DNA of 64,000 bases from Tellurirhabdus rosea (GCF_026278345.1 NZ_CP111085.1:4164501-4228500); one strand, 5' to 3'. Positions 16,340 through 25,777 are shown, numbered from the stretch's first letter. Notes: generated by a model from the sequence alone, not told the origin. Translations and numbers: made by a program.

Positions 16340-19300
16340 TTAGAAGCGTAGCGTGGCCCCGGCCATCAGCGTCGTCACGATGGGGTAAGCCGAGTTGCCG
16401 AGTTCGGGGTCCCAGTACCGGGGAAACTTATGGATGGCGAAGGCATCGTTGGCCGATACGTACACCCGCGTGGACTGGAGCCCGAGGCGCTTCAGAAAAT
16501 CGTTGCGCAGCGTGTAGCCCAGCGTGATGTTTTTGACCCGGAAATAAGCCCCGCTGATGAGCCAGAAATCCGACGTTTCGTAGTTGGCACTCAGCGAGCG
16601 CGTCGACAGGCGGGGATACCGGGCCTGTAGATTCTGGTCCGCCGTGTTGTTTTTGCTCCAGTAGTTGCCCATGAGTTCGCGGGGCACGTTGCCGAACGCT
16701 TCCGCAAACGGGCGCACGACCTCGTCGGGCAGGCGGCTCAGCTTTTTGCCCACGCCCTGAATCACTACGCCGAAGTCGAAGCCGTTGTAATCCAGCCGCA
16801 GGGTGCTGCCGTACTGGTAGCGGGGCAGGGAGCCTCCCAGCAGAACCCGGTCGTCGGGCGTGATTTTGCCGTCCTGGTTGATGTCCACGTAGCGCACGTC
16901 GCCGGCCGTGACGTTGGTGTTCAGGCGGGGCGAGTTGTTGGCTTCGTCCTGCGTCTGGTAAAGTCCCGCCGAGCGGTAGCCGAACCATTCGTTGTACTCG
17001 CTGCCCTTGAAGGTGGACAGGCTGCCCAGAATCTGCGTGCCTTTGAGGTCCACAATGCGGGAGCGGGCATCCGAGAGGTTGAAGGCCACGGAATAATTGA
17101 GTTTACCGACCCGGTCGCGCCAATTTGTTTCGAGTTCCCAGCCTTTCACGTCCAGAATCCCGGCGTTCTGTTGCGGCCGTTCGTATCCCAGATACAGCGG
17201 AATGTCGAGGGCCAGCAGAATGTCGTAGGTGCGTTTCTGGTAATAATCGGCCGTTACCGAAAGCCGGTTTTTGAGAAAAGCCGCGTCGAAACCGGCATCC
17301 AGCGTCCGGGTGGTTTCCCAGGAAATGTTTTCTACGGCATAATCGACCTGCCCGCCGCCGTTGAGCGGCACCACGACGCCGTTCTGGTAGAACAGGGCGT
17401 TGCTGAAGCTGATGGTGGCCTGATACGGGTAGTTGCCGATGCGTTCGTTGCCGACCTCTCCGTACGACCCGCGCAGTTTCAGGAACGATACCCAGCTGTT
17501 GTTGCGCAGGAACGGCTCTTCCGAAATCGTCCACCCGGCCGAAATGGAGGGGAACAGGGCATCGCGGAACTGGCGGCTGAACCGGGACGACTGGTCGTAG
17601 CGCAGATTTCCCTGAATGTAGTACTTGTTTTTATAGTCGTATTTGACCCGCCCGAATACCGACCGGAGCGCCACTTCGCTCGCGCTGCCGGAGTTGTCCC
17701 GCAATTCCTGCGAACCGGCGTTGAGGTACGGAAAATCGTTGAGAGCAAACCCGCTCCGCGATGCGTTCAGGGATTCGCTGGTGTTGTAAATTTCCTCGTA
17801 ACCTCCCAGCACGTCGATGTTGTGGCCGCCCGCGAAGTCCCGCGTGTAGTTGGCCAGCAATTGCCCCGTCAGACCCATTCCTTCATTGCGGCTTTCCGAA
17901 AGCGTGGTGCGGGCCTGGTTACTGAACGAACTCGGCGTGCCGTCCGGATTGGTGAAGGTCAGGCGTTTGGAGAAACTTTTGCTCTTGTCGAGGTCGAGCG
18001 TGGGCGAAATGAGGGCGGTCAGCGTCAGCCCGTCGATGGGTTTGAAATTGAACGCCAGTCGGCCGAGAATCTGGTTGAAGGTGCCCCGCGACGTTCCGCC
18101 TTCGTTGAGCTGCGCAATCGGGTTGCGGCCGTCTTTGGCCAGCGCGTAGCGGCCGTCGGAATAAAAATCATCGTAAATCGGCGGCATCACCCGGGCTTCG
18201 TAAATGGGGTTGATGACGGGCGAGAGCGTGTTGGTCCGTTTGTAGGCCACGTCGAGGTTGACGCCCAGCTTCGGGTTGATCTGCAGGTCGTTGTTGACCC
18301 GGAACAGGTATCGTTCGTATTCGTAATTGGTATAAAACGCCTCTGACTTAGCGTACCCCAGCGAGGCTTTGGTTTTGATCTTGCCCGTTCCCATCGTGAA
18401 CACGAGGTCGTGCCGGATGCGGGGGGCCGTCGCCCGGGTCATAACCGTTTTCTGCCAGTCGGTATTGGCGAAGGGAAACAGGTCGGGCGTGTCGCGGTTG
18501 AACTGGGCGAAGTTATCGATGAAATTCTGGGCGTAAGGGCCGGTGGAGGAGCCGTCGTTGGTCGCCTGCTCGTTGAAAAGCCGCATGTATTCGGGCGCAC
18601 TGGCGTATTCGGGCAGGGCCGTGGGTTTCTGAACGCCGTATTCGACATTGTACTCAAAGCTGCTCTGCCCTTCGCGTGCCCGTTTGGTCGTCACGAGCAC
18701 TACCCCGGCGGCGCCCCGCGACCCGTAGATGGCGGCCGAAGCAGCATCTTTCAGGACGGTGATGTTCTCGACATCGTTCGGGTTCACGTTGTCGATGCTG
18801 CTGACCGGCACGCCGTCGACGATGATGAGCGGGCTGTTGGTGCCCAGCGTCGTGATGCCCCGGATGAGGATGCTCGAACCGGCCCCCGGCGCGCCGCTGC
18901 TCCGGGTGACCGAAACGCCCGCGATGCTGCCCTGAAGCGCCTCCGAAATCTGGACGGTCTGCCGCCCGGCCACATCTTTGGCGTCGATGGTCGAAACGGC
19001 TCCGGTGAGGTCTTTTTTCTTCTGGGTGCCGTAACCCACCACGACGACTTCTTCGAGCGAATTGTCGTTGGGCTTCATCGTAATGTTGAGGGTAGACTGG
19101 CCCGTCACCGCCGCTTCTTGGCTTTGGTAGCCCACAAACGAGAACGTGAGCACGACCGAAGCGGCGTCAGGAATGGTCAGGCGGTACTCGCCGCTGGCGT
19201 CGGTGACGGTGCCCCGCTGGGTGCCTTTGACCACAATGCTGACCCCCGGAAGGTCTTTGGCCGTTTCGTCGGTAACTTTACCGCTGATCTGCCGCGTCTG

Positions 19301-19363
19301 AGCCATCAGCGTGGTGCACCAGCAAAGTAACAGCCCAAGACTGAGTAGTAATTTTTGTTGCAT
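16340..19363 (-). CDS. SusC/RagA-type TonB-dependent outer-membrane transporter
   Basis: 1007 residues. Signal peptide to residue 21 (LLLCWCTTLMAQ), then a carboxypeptidase-D-like regulatory domain (QISGKVTDETAKDLPGVSIV, about 25-100). A TonB-box-like EEVVVVGYG is followed by the plug (LQGSIAGVSVTRSSGAPGAG, LIRGITTLGTNSPLIIVDGV, AASAAIYGSRGAAGVVLVTT) and a 22-strand barrel ending in MAGATLRF with terminal Phe. It imports a glycan or glycopeptide with the adjacent SusD. No FecR-like N-terminal STN domain is present, so no sigma/anti-sigma control through it. The divergent 446-residue membrane protein is the nearest candidate regulator. Confidence 0.96.
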   Translation of the reverse strand: MQQKLLLSLGLLLCWCTTLMAQTRQISGKVTDETAKDLPGVSIVVKGTQRGTVTDASGEYRLTIPDAASVVLTFSFVGYQSQEAAVTGQSTLNITMKPNDNSLEEVVVVGYGTQKKKDLTGAVSTIDAKDVAGRQTVQISEALQGSIAGVSVTRSSGAPGAGSSILIRGITTLGTNSPLIIVDGVPVSSIDNVNPNDVENITVLKDAASAAIYGSRGAAGVVLVTTKRAREGQSSFEYNVEYGVQKPTALPEYASAPEYMRLFNEQATNDGSSTGPYAQNFIDNFAQFNRDTPDLFPFANTDWQKTVMTRATAPRIRHDLVFTMGTGKIKTKASLGYAKSEAFYTNYEYERYLFRVNNDLQINPKLGVNLDVAYKRTNTLSPVINPIYEARVMPPIYDDFYSDGRYALAKDGRNPIAQLNEGGTSRGTFNQILGRLAFNFKPIDGLTLTALISPTLDLDKSKSFSKRLTFTNPDGTPSSFSNQARTTLSESRNEGMGLTGQLLANYTRDFAGGHNIDVLGGYEEIYNTSESLNASRSGFALNDFPYLNAGSQELRDNSGSASEVALRSVFGRVKYDYKNKYYIQGNLRYDQSSRFSRQFRDALFPSISAGWTISEEPFLRNNSWVSFLKLRGSYGEVGNERIGNYPYQATISFSNALFYQNGVVVPLNGGGQVDYAVENISWETTRTLDAGFDAAFLKNRLSVTADYYQKRTYDILLALDIPLYLGYERPQQNAGILDVKGWELETNWRDRVGKLNYSVAFNLSDARSRIVDLKGTQILGSLSTFKGSEYNEWFGYRSAGLYQTQDEANNSPRLNTNVTAGDVRYVDINQDGKITPDDRVLLGGSLPRYQYGSTLRLDYNGFDFGVVIQGVGKKLSRLPDEVVRPFAEAFGNVPRELMGNYWSKNNTADQNLQARYPRLSTRSLSANYETSDFWLISGAYFRVKNITLGYTLRNDFLKRLGLQSTRVYVSANDAFAIHKFPRYWDPELGNSAYPIVTTLMAGATLRF

Positions 19364-19537
19364 TTTTTCGGATATTTAATGGTTCGCACCGATTGGACCG
19401 TGGAATGGCTTTTTGGAAAATTTCAGTTTGCGAATATAAACTTGCATTATGCGGAGATAAGTCAGGCGGGCCTGACCATTTGCCTGTTCAGAATTTTGGA
19501 CAAGGAAACCTGTTGAAAGACAGTAGATTAGGAAGTG

Positions 19538-20878
19538 ATGATAGCAGAGAATGGACAAGGCCGGGCTGAGTTTTACTACACCCTGGAGCGCTGTTGTCAG
19601 CTCGTGAGCGAGACCTACGGGAAGCCCGAACGGGCTGAATGGACGAATAGTGACTACATCCGGCTAAGCCGCATCCTGTTCCGGAAAACCAGCGTGCAGA
19701 TTAGTCCGAATACGCTGAAGCGGATCTTCGGTAAAATCAAGACCGACTCGCGGTATTATCCCCAGAAAGCTACCCGGGACGCGCTGGCCAGTTACATCGG
19801 CTTTCCCGATTGGGAGGATTTTGCCCAGGCACACGTCGCTCCGGCGGAATACCCGAAAACCCCGGAAGCCGCCTACCGCCTGCCCGCTCCGGAGGTCCCC
19901 GCCGAAAAAGCAGCGACCCCGCCGGCGGCCCGGCCGAAGGCCGGAATCTGGCTGGCGGCGGCCGCCTTTTTGCTGCTGGGTGCCGCCGCCTGGTTGTGGC
20001 CCCGGAAGCAGGCGGCGGTCATGTCCGGCCCCGCCCAACTGATCTGCGAAAATCCGGTGGGCGAAAACCCGCATTCGGCCAAATTTCAGCTGAAAAATCT
20101 GGAGCCGTCGGCGGGCGGAGTCGCCTACGTGCTTGATTTCGGCGACGGGCGGCGCACGGTGATCGACACCACCACGATTTTATACAACCATTATTACGAA
20201 AAGCCGGGGCGCTATCTGGCAGTTCTAAGGCAAGGAACCCGGAATCTGGACTCGGCCGTGGTTTATCTGCCCACCAAAGGCTGGACGGCCACTTCGTACA
20301 TGATGTACGACACCACGCGCGTGTACCCCATCGAAACGAAGGACCTGTTTGTCAGCGGAAAACGAAGCATCAGCGCGGCGGAGGCCGCCCACGCGGGCAT
20401 CGATACCAACCGCACGTTTTTCATCGAGTTTGCCAACACCCACCCGACGGACATTGACGGGGATAACTTCGAACTGACGACCCGCGTCACGACCTCGCCC
20501 GCCCGGAGCGGCGTCCGCTGTTCGCAGGTGGACGTGACGGTCTACGGCGAATCGTCGCGGCATTCGTTCGATGTCATGATGCCCGGCTGCGTGTACTGGA
20601 CGCAGATGCAGCTGTCGGAACGGCTCCGAAGCGGCCAGAAAGAGGACCTGGGCTTTCTGGGAGCGGACCTCCGGACGGGCGGGACGCTCAAACTCCGAGT
20701 GGTGAACCGGCAGGCGAGCCTGTTCATCAATAACCGCAAGGTGTACACCGCCCGTTACGACCGGCCGCTGCGCCGCATCTACGGCGTAAACCTCCGGTTC
20801 GCCGGCATTGGAACGGTCCACGCCTTTACGCTCAAAGACCTGAAATCGGGCGCTGTTTTCGACGGAAGTTTTCCGTAA
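19538..20878 (+). CDS. Membrane protein with N-terminal DNA-binding-like domain and extracytoplasmic PKD-like domain
   Basis: 446 residues from the ATG at 19538; a GTG one codon before is an alternative. Residues 1-95 are cytoplasmic and helical (DYIRLSRILFRKTSVQISPN TLKRIFGKI), resembling a helix-turn-helix-like domain found in Bacteroidota. A Pro/Ala-rich linker follows, then one membrane helix near 140-158 (AGIWLAAAAFLLLGAAAWLW). After it come a PKD-like segment (VAYVLDFGDGRRTVID, HYYEKPGRYLAVL) and a lectin-like beta domain (RVVNRQASLFINNRKVYTAR). It is divergent from susC. The order suggests a one-component transmembrane sensor-regulator, but this is inference. No close named family recognised. 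Confidence 0.68.
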   Translation: MIAENGQGRAEFYYTLERCCQLVSETYGKPERAEWTNSDYIRLSRILFRKTSVQISPNTLKRIFGKIKTDSRYYPQKATRDALASYIGFPDWEDFAQAHVAPAEYPKTPEAAYRLPAPEVPAEKAATPPAARPKAGIWLAAAAFLLLGAAAWLWPRKQAAVMSGPAQLICENPVGENPHSAKFQLKNLEPSAGGVAYVLDFGDGRRTVIDTTTILYNHYYEKPGRYLAVLRQGTRNLDSAVVYLPTKGWTATSYMMYDTTRVYPIETKDLFVSGKRSISAAEAAHAGIDTNRTFFIEFANTHPTDIDGDNFELTTRVTTSPARSGVRCSQVDVTVYGESSRHSFDVMMPGCVYWTQMQLSERLRSGQKEDLGFLGADLRTGGTLKLRVVNRQASLFINNRKVYTARYDRPLRRIYGVNLRFAGIGTVHAFTLKDLKSGAVFDGSFP

Positions 20879-21026
20879 TGCCTGCAGATGGCCGGGCGGG
20901 GTTGTTCAATCGATTCCCGATCCTTCCCAATTCAACGGCCAACTTTGCCAGCCCAGCGGAAACGTCGTGCGGGGTGAGGGACGGTTCTGCACTTTTGCAG
21001 CCGTCACCACACAACAATACGACAAC

Positions 21027-21575
21027 ATGAACAAGCTTATTTGGGCGGGAATGACCCTGCTGGCGCTGGCCACGGGCTGCAAGCAGAACGGCGGCGAAAT
21101 CGGACCGGGCGGAAAAGGCAACACCCCTTCGGAGGTACAGGGTAAATGGGCCTACGGCGGCTCGTTTTCGTCGGGCGATTTCTGGAACTATGACGGTTCG
21201 TATGCCGGGAAAGGTTTCGAACAGGGCATGGTCTTCGATTTCAAGACCAACGGGCAGTACGAAATGTACGTCATCAACGCCGTTACGAGCTACAACTGCC
21301 GAACGGAAGCGTACACGTACTTCAAGGGTACCGTCAGGTTCGACGAGGAGGCGCACACGTTCTCCGTCACGCCGATCTCGGGCAATTACCGCGGCTTCTA
21401 CTCCTGCACGCCGGGCAGCAATTTCAAACGCGACGCCCGCGCCGACGAGTTGAAGCAGCAGGCAAAAACCTACTATTACGTACTGCGCAAGAACAACAAA
21501 GGCCAGTCGGTCCTGAACGTCAGTACCACCCCAAACGAGAGCGACGGCATCCCATTCGATCCGTCGAACAGCTAA
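21027..21575 (+). CDS. Small lipoprotein of unknown function
   Basis: 182 residues from the ATG at 21027 (MNKLIWAGMTLLALATGCKQ), a Sec/lipoprotein signal with the Cys at 18. An upstream in-frame start at 20967 would place charged residues before the signal and is rejected. The mature part is a predicted small beta domain (QGKWAYGGSFSSGDFWNY, GTVRFDEEAHTFSV, GNYRGFYSCT) of the kind seen in lipocalin-like Bacteroidota lipoproteins. Followed by a hairpin terminator. Role unknown. Confidence 0.75.
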   Translation: MNKLIWAGMTLLALATGCKQNGGEIGPGGKGNTPSEVQGKWAYGGSFSSGDFWNYDGSYAGKGFEQGMVFDFKTNGQYEMYVINAVTSYNCRTEAYTYFKGTVRFDEEAHTFSVTPISGNYRGFYSCTPGSNFKRDARADELKQQAKTYYYVLRKNNKGQSVLNVSTTPNESDGIPFDPSNS

Positions 21576-21598
21576 GTCCGCCTGACATCGGCGCGGAT

Positions 21599-21631
21599 GG
21601 CCTGCGTGTGGACGCAGGCCGTTTTCATTTT
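21599..21631 (+). terminator. Hairpin terminator
   Basis: GGCCTGCGT at 21599-21607 pairs with ACGCAGGCC at 21612-21620, a perfect 9-bp stem with a 4-base loop, followed by GTTTTCATTTT. It ends the lipoprotein transcript. Confidence 0.8.
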
Positions 21632-21649
21632 AGCCGGTTAGGAGTCCGA

Positions 21650-21707
21650 AGACAAATGTTTCCTTTTGCAACTATGTTGCAAAAGGAAACATTTGTCTCT
21701 ACCTTTG
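21650..21707 (+). promoter_or_regulatory. 23-bp perfect palindrome overlapping a promoter
   Basis: 21650-21672 is the exact inverted complement of 21676-21698, with only TAT between, so it is a near-perfect 49-base dyad containing TTTTGCAAC/GTTGCAAAA. TACCTTTG at 21700-21707 matches the -7 consensus TAnnTTTG. GTTG at 21676-21679, 20 bases earlier, can serve as -33 and lies in the right arm. A dimeric regulator on this dyad would control the flavoprotein gene starting at 21771. On RNA it could also form a hairpin, but there is no T run. Confidence 0.6.
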
Positions 21708-21770
21708 ACAGAAAGGAAAGCGGGTATTTCAACCGGGCGGCCCTTTTCAAAAACGTCAAATGGTGTGTTT

Positions 21771-22727
21771 ATGAATTCTACCTTGTACGATGTCGTCATT
21801 GTTGGCGGAAGTTATGCCGGACTGAGCGCGGCCATGACGCTCGGCCGGTCATTGCGAAACGGGCTGGTCATCGACTCCGGCCTGCCCTGCAACCGACAGA
21901 CGCCCCATTCCCATAACCTGATTACCCACGACGGTCGTACGCCCGGCGAAATCGCACGGATCGCCCGGGAGCAGGTGCTGGCTTACCCGACCGTCTCGTT
22001 TCTCACGGATAAGGTCATCACGGCCCGCCGGGAGGAGGATACTTTCGTTTTAGCGACTGAAAACGGGGTGGAACTAAGCGCCCGGAAAGTGCTGCTGGCG
22101 ACGGGCGTTGTGGATGAGATGCCCGATCTGGACGGATTTGCTCCCTGTTGGGGCGTTTCCATTCTGCATTGCCCGTACTGCCACGGCTACGAAGTGCGCG
22201 GCCGGAAGCTGGGCCTGCTGGCCAACGGCGACACGGGCTACGAACTGACAAAGCTCATCCAGCACTGGAGCCGGGAACTGGTGCTTCTGACCAACGGTCC
22301 AGCCACGTTTACCGACGAACAGCGCGACCTGATTGCGCGGTTGCAGGTACCGGTGGTGGAAAGCCCGGTCAGCCGGATCGACCACGAGAACGGGCAGCTA
22401 CGGAGCGTTGTGTTTGCGGACGGCAGCCGTCAGCCGCTCGACGCGATGTTCACCCGTTTGCCGATCCGACAGCATCACACCCTGGCCGAGCAACTGGGCT
22501 GCGGGCTGTCCACGGTGCCGTTTCCGGGCCTGATCGAGGCCGATGAATTTGGCAAAACCACTGTTCCGGGCGTGTACGTGGCCGGAGACAACAGCTCGCC
22601 GATGCGCAGCGTGGGCGTGGCGATCAGTAAAGGGATCATGGCCGCCGCCTGGATCAACCGGGAACTGATTGAGGAAGATCTGGTCCGGAGCAGCCGGGTC
22701 TTCACGGGTTTGGCAGAAAAGTCATAA
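21771..22727 (+). CDS. Thioredoxin-reductase-like NAD(P)/FAD-dependent oxidoreductase
   Basis: 318 residues from the ATG at 21771. The frame is open upstream but through the palindrome and promoter, so the later ATG is preferred. The FAD loop is DVVIVGGSYAGLSAAMTLG, the pyridine-nucleotide half lies near LGLLANGDTGYELTK, and VPGVYVAGDNSS is the second FAD site. The Cys pair is CPYCHG (about 144-149), related to the CxxC of thioredoxin reductase but in a variant sequence typical of the low-molecular-weight oxidoreductase group. In Bacteroidota such genes often accompany Rrf2-type regulators; none is adjacent here. Physiological substrate unknown. Confidence 0.85.
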   Translation: MNSTLYDVVIVGGSYAGLSAAMTLGRSLRNGLVIDSGLPCNRQTPHSHNLITHDGRTPGEIARIAREQVLAYPTVSFLTDKVITARREEDTFVLATENGVELSARKVLLATGVVDEMPDLDGFAPCWGVSILHCPYCHGYEVRGRKLGLLANGDTGYELTKLIQHWSRELVLLTNGPATFTDEQRDLIARLQVPVVESPVSRIDHENGQLRSVVFADGSRQPLDAMFTRLPIRQHHTLAEQLGCGLSTVPFPGLIEADEFGKTTVPGVYVAGDNSSPMRSVGVAISKGIMAAAWINRELIEEDLVRSSRVFTGLAEKS

Positions 22728-22791
22728 CCGGTCGTTCTTTGCAGGCAGTAAATCGGCGACTTCAAGCCGTTTTGTGCTAAAATGAACCCTG

Positions 22792-24180
22792 ATGAAGCGT
22801 CTGCTCCTGTTACTTTGCCTGATTACCTGCGGCTCAATAGAGCCGTCCAGCGCCCAGACGACCGCCGACCGCCGGGCCGCCCGGCTGGGACTGGGCGTCA
22901 ATCTGTCGTATCTGGAAGGCTACTGGAACGGCAGCAAGGCGTCTCATTTCTCCAATTTCGTCAAACTGAACGAAGTGCCGGTGCGCAAACAGCGGCTGGC
23001 CGACATCGCCCGGGCGGGTTTCCAGACGGTGCGGATTCCGGTCTGCTTCGGGGCCTGGGCTACCATTGAGCCGCCCTACCGCTGGGATGCGCCGCAGTTT
23101 CTGGCCGCCCCGGACTCCCTGGTGCGCTGGGCGCTGAACAACAACCTCAACGTCATTATCGACCTCCACCATGTCGAGTTCGACGGCAGTGTTCCGGGGG
23201 CCGACGCTCCGGCCCGGGTCGTCTGGCTCTGGGAGCAGATCGCCGAGCGCTACAAGGCCACTGATCCCGAGCGGGTGCTGTTCGAACTCCGGAACGAACC
23301 ACACGACATCACGGCCGCCGCCTGGCGCGAGCAGGCCACCCAACTCATCCAGGCCGTTCGCCGGATTGCGCCCCATCACACGCTGGTCGTGGGTTTCCAC
23401 GACTGGAACAGCCGCGACGCCATGATTAAGTCCCAGCCGTTTGCCGATCCGAACCTCCTGTACACCTTTCATTTTTACGACCCGTTTGTGTTCACCCACC
23501 AGGGCGCGACCTGGTCGAGTGCGGGGTTGCCCGACCTGCGCAACGTGCCTTTCCCGGCCACCCCGGCGACAAAGATCACCGTGCCCGCTTCCGCGCGCGG
23601 GACGTGGGTGGAAAGTGCGATCAACAACTACGCCAGCGAGGCGACCTACGAACGGATTTACGCCAACCTACAGGCGGCCAAGAACTGGTCGGTTGCCAAC
23701 AAGGTTCCCATTTTTCTGGGTGAATTCGGCTCCTACGGCCAGAATGCGCAGGCCGACAGCCGGTGCCGTCATGCCGAAGCGATCTATTTTGCGCTGGGGA
23801 AACTACAGATTCCGTCGACCTGGTGGGAGTGGGACGGGGGCTTCTCGATGTTTGAGCGGGGTACGTCCACGCTGATGCCCTGCATGCTGGCCGCCGTGAA
23901 CACCTACCGCACCGGCCAGCTGATCGTGCTGGGCACCGAACCCACCGCCGGAACGACCCTGCGTCTCTTTCCCAACCCGGTTCTGGACACCCTGCAGATT
24001 CGGGGCGCAGACGCCGCCACGGCTACCCTCACAGACGCGGCGGGGCGGTCGCTGGGGACGTTTCCGGTGGGTACCGACGGAACGTTATCGCTGGCAAAAC
24101 TGTCGCTGGGCGTGTACGGGGTAGCGTTACTGGATAAGGCCGGAAAAGTGCTGGGTACGGCGCGGGTGCTAAAGCAGTAG
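22792..24180 (+). CDS. Secreted GH5 glycoside hydrolase with type IX secretion C-terminal domain
   Basis: 462 residues. Signal peptide to about 22 (SIEPSSAQ). GH5 barrel about 30-365: GVNLSYLEGYW, GFQTVRIPVCFG, VIIDLHHVEFDG, the acid/base Glu169 in VLFELRNEPHD, FHFYDPFVFTHQG, and the nucleophile Glu311 in IFLGEFGSYG. Residues about 385-462 form a T9SS sorting domain (LRLFPNPVLDTLQIRG, LSLGVYGVALLDKAGKVLG). It probably cleaves beta-1,4-glucan or mannan-type polymers on or outside the surface. No other PUL gene follows directly. Confidence 0.92.
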   Translation: MKRLLLLLCLITCGSIEPSSAQTTADRRAARLGLGVNLSYLEGYWNGSKASHFSNFVKLNEVPVRKQRLADIARAGFQTVRIPVCFGAWATIEPPYRWDAPQFLAAPDSLVRWALNNNLNVIIDLHHVEFDGSVPGADAPARVVWLWEQIAERYKATDPERVLFELRNEPHDITAAAWREQATQLIQAVRRIAPHHTLVVGFHDWNSRDAMIKSQPFADPNLLYTFHFYDPFVFTHQGATWSSAGLPDLRNVPFPATPATKITVPASARGTWVESAINNYASEATYERIYANLQAAKNWSVANKVPIFLGEFGSYGQNAQADSRCRHAEAIYFALGKLQIPSTWWEWDGGFSMFERGTSTLMPCMLAAVNTYRTGQLIVLGTEPTAGTTLRLFPNPVLDTLQIRGADAATATLTDAAGRSLGTFPVGTDGTLSLAKLSLGVYGVALLDKAGKVLGTARVLKQ

Positions 24181-24231
24181 ATCGGAAATCCGGTTCGCAA
24201 TCGCTTTGCTTATCGGTTGGTTTTCAGTCTG

Positions 24232-24262
24232 TTTGGGGGAGTAAGATAAACGGCTATCTTGG
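24232..24262 (+). promoter_or_regulatory. Bacteroidota-type promoter
   Basis: TTTG at 24232-24235, 19-base spacer, TATCTTGG at 24255-24262 (one mismatch to TAnnTTTG), about 55 bases before the ATG at 24318 of the thioredoxin-domain gene. Confidence 0.5.
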
Positions 24263-24317
24263 GTAAGGTTTCCTTTGTAGGGATAATACAACAGAAACAA
24301 CCTTACTCATCTGTCCA

Positions 24318-25302
24318 ATGCTTAACTGTTTACGCCTCCGTCATGGCTTATGGGCTTGCCTGGTAGTCCTCCTGCACGCCCAGACCGTCCATGCGATCAC
24401 CCTCTTTGAGGGTTCGTATCAACAGGCTTTCGAAAAAAGTAAACAGGAGCACAAAAAACTGCTCGTCTACGTCACCGCCAAGTGGTGCGGCCCCTGTCGC
24501 TACATGGAAAGGGCTGTGTTCCAGGCAGATTCCGTCACGCAAATTACCGACCGACAATTCATTGCCTTTAAAGTTGATTATGATGCCTGGAGCACCAAAC
24601 CCCTGGTTGAGAAATATCGGGTTGCGGGTTTGCCCACGTTTATCATCCTCGATTCGCTGGAGGCCGTTGAGAGGCGAGTACCTGGGCGGTTGACAGTGGC
24701 TGAGTTTGTCCGTTTCCTGACTCCTCCCGCCACCCCAACGGAGGAACGTCCCAGGTTTGAGCTGCGTAGCACTGAAGAACGGTATCGACAACGGCAAATC
24801 GAAAATGCGCGGTGGAAAGTTGAAGCAGGCATTCAGGCAGGAGTCAATCTAACCCAGGTTTCCCCACTGGCGCCCGGCCGGAAAGCAGGCTACGATATTA
24901 GTTTGCTGCTGGTCTGCACCAAACGCCGAATCAGTATTCGACCGGGACTTAGTTTAATGTCTGTTGGCGGTAGGTTAGAGGACGGTCAGCCGTTGCGGCT
25001 CCAATATGTGGCCCTTCCGGTAAACCTGTCTTAATTTACTGCGCAGAGCACGCATGTTGGGCCTTCCCGGTGGGTATCGGGCTATTTTTAATCCCTACGT
25101 CGCCAGACTCATCAATAGCCCAAATTTGCCTGTCAACTCTTACGACTATGGGAGCAAGCTGGGCCTGAGCGTTTTTGTCGGCGAAACGTCCCAGATTGAA
25201 GCCCAGCTCGGCTACCAGCTGGGGCTAAAAAATGTTGGCGGGACCGGTGAGTCTGGCTTATACAATCGGGAGATTTATTTTACCGTTACATTGATCCTTT
25301 GA
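24318..25302 (+). pseudogene. Thioredoxin domain fused to an outer-membrane beta-barrel, frameshifted
   Basis: The first frame (24318-25034, 238 residues) has a signal peptide, then a thioredoxin-like domain with WCGPC (YVTAKWCGPCRYMERAVF) and the cis-Pro motif VAGLPTFIIL. After residue 170 it turns into barrel-type strands (AGIQAGVNLTQVSPLAPG, GYDISLLLVCTKRRISIRPG) and stops at LQYVALPVNLS. The next frame (+1, open from 25024) continues ARMLGLPGGYRAIFNPYVAR and ends as amphipathic strands to IYFTVTLIL at 25302, as expected for the rest of a PorT-like barrel. A single-base change around 25027-25036 restores one protein of about 327 residues. Real mutation and sequencing error cannot be told apart here. 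Confidence 0.65.
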
Positions 25303-25375
25303 CTGTACCAAGGTTAGTATAAGTCTGTGTAGACTCCTAATTATTCTGCTACCTATAGCATAAACTAACCTCATA

Positions 25376-25777
25376 ATGAAGAACAAGTATTTACTTTTTA
25401 TAGTGATATTGGTAATCTACGTGATTTCCGACTACTTATTTAATGATGCTATTCTGTATTTGGTTGGAGGGGCTATAGGAGCAATATCGAACATCAACAA
25501 TATCAAGTTAACTGATATTAGTTTTAAATCTATTTGGACGCTGTTGCTTGCTGTTAACGTTGCGCTGTTTTGGTGGGTTAAAAATAAAGCGGGGAGATTT
25601 TTTTGTCTTTTGGCTATTGCTGCACTAATGTATGTAATGGATGTTTTTGTCTACGATATAATAGATAGCGGAGCCGAAAAGTTATACCATCTGAGAAAAG
25701 GCATTGGTGTGTTAATGAAAAGTATTTTGTTGTTTTTGGTTGTAAATTTCACACCTCGTTGTGCCCATACAAAATAG
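25376..25777 (+). CDS. Small AT-rich integral membrane protein, unknown
   Basis: 133 residues with about four hydrophobic helices (LLFIVILVIYVISDYLF, AILYLVGGAIGAISN, WTLLLAVNVALFWWV, FFCLLAIAALMYVMDVFV). Base composition from about 25303 to 25800 is clearly more AT-rich than on either side and codons follow suit, which suggests acquisition by transfer. No family recognised. The ATG at 25376 is the first in frame. Confidence 0.6.
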   Translation: MKNKYLLFIVILVIYVISDYLFNDAILYLVGGAIGAISNINNIKLTDISFKSIWTLLLAVNVALFWWVKNKAGRFFCLLAIAALMYVMDVFVYDIIDSGAEKLYHLRKGIGVLMKSILLFLVVNFTPRCAHTK

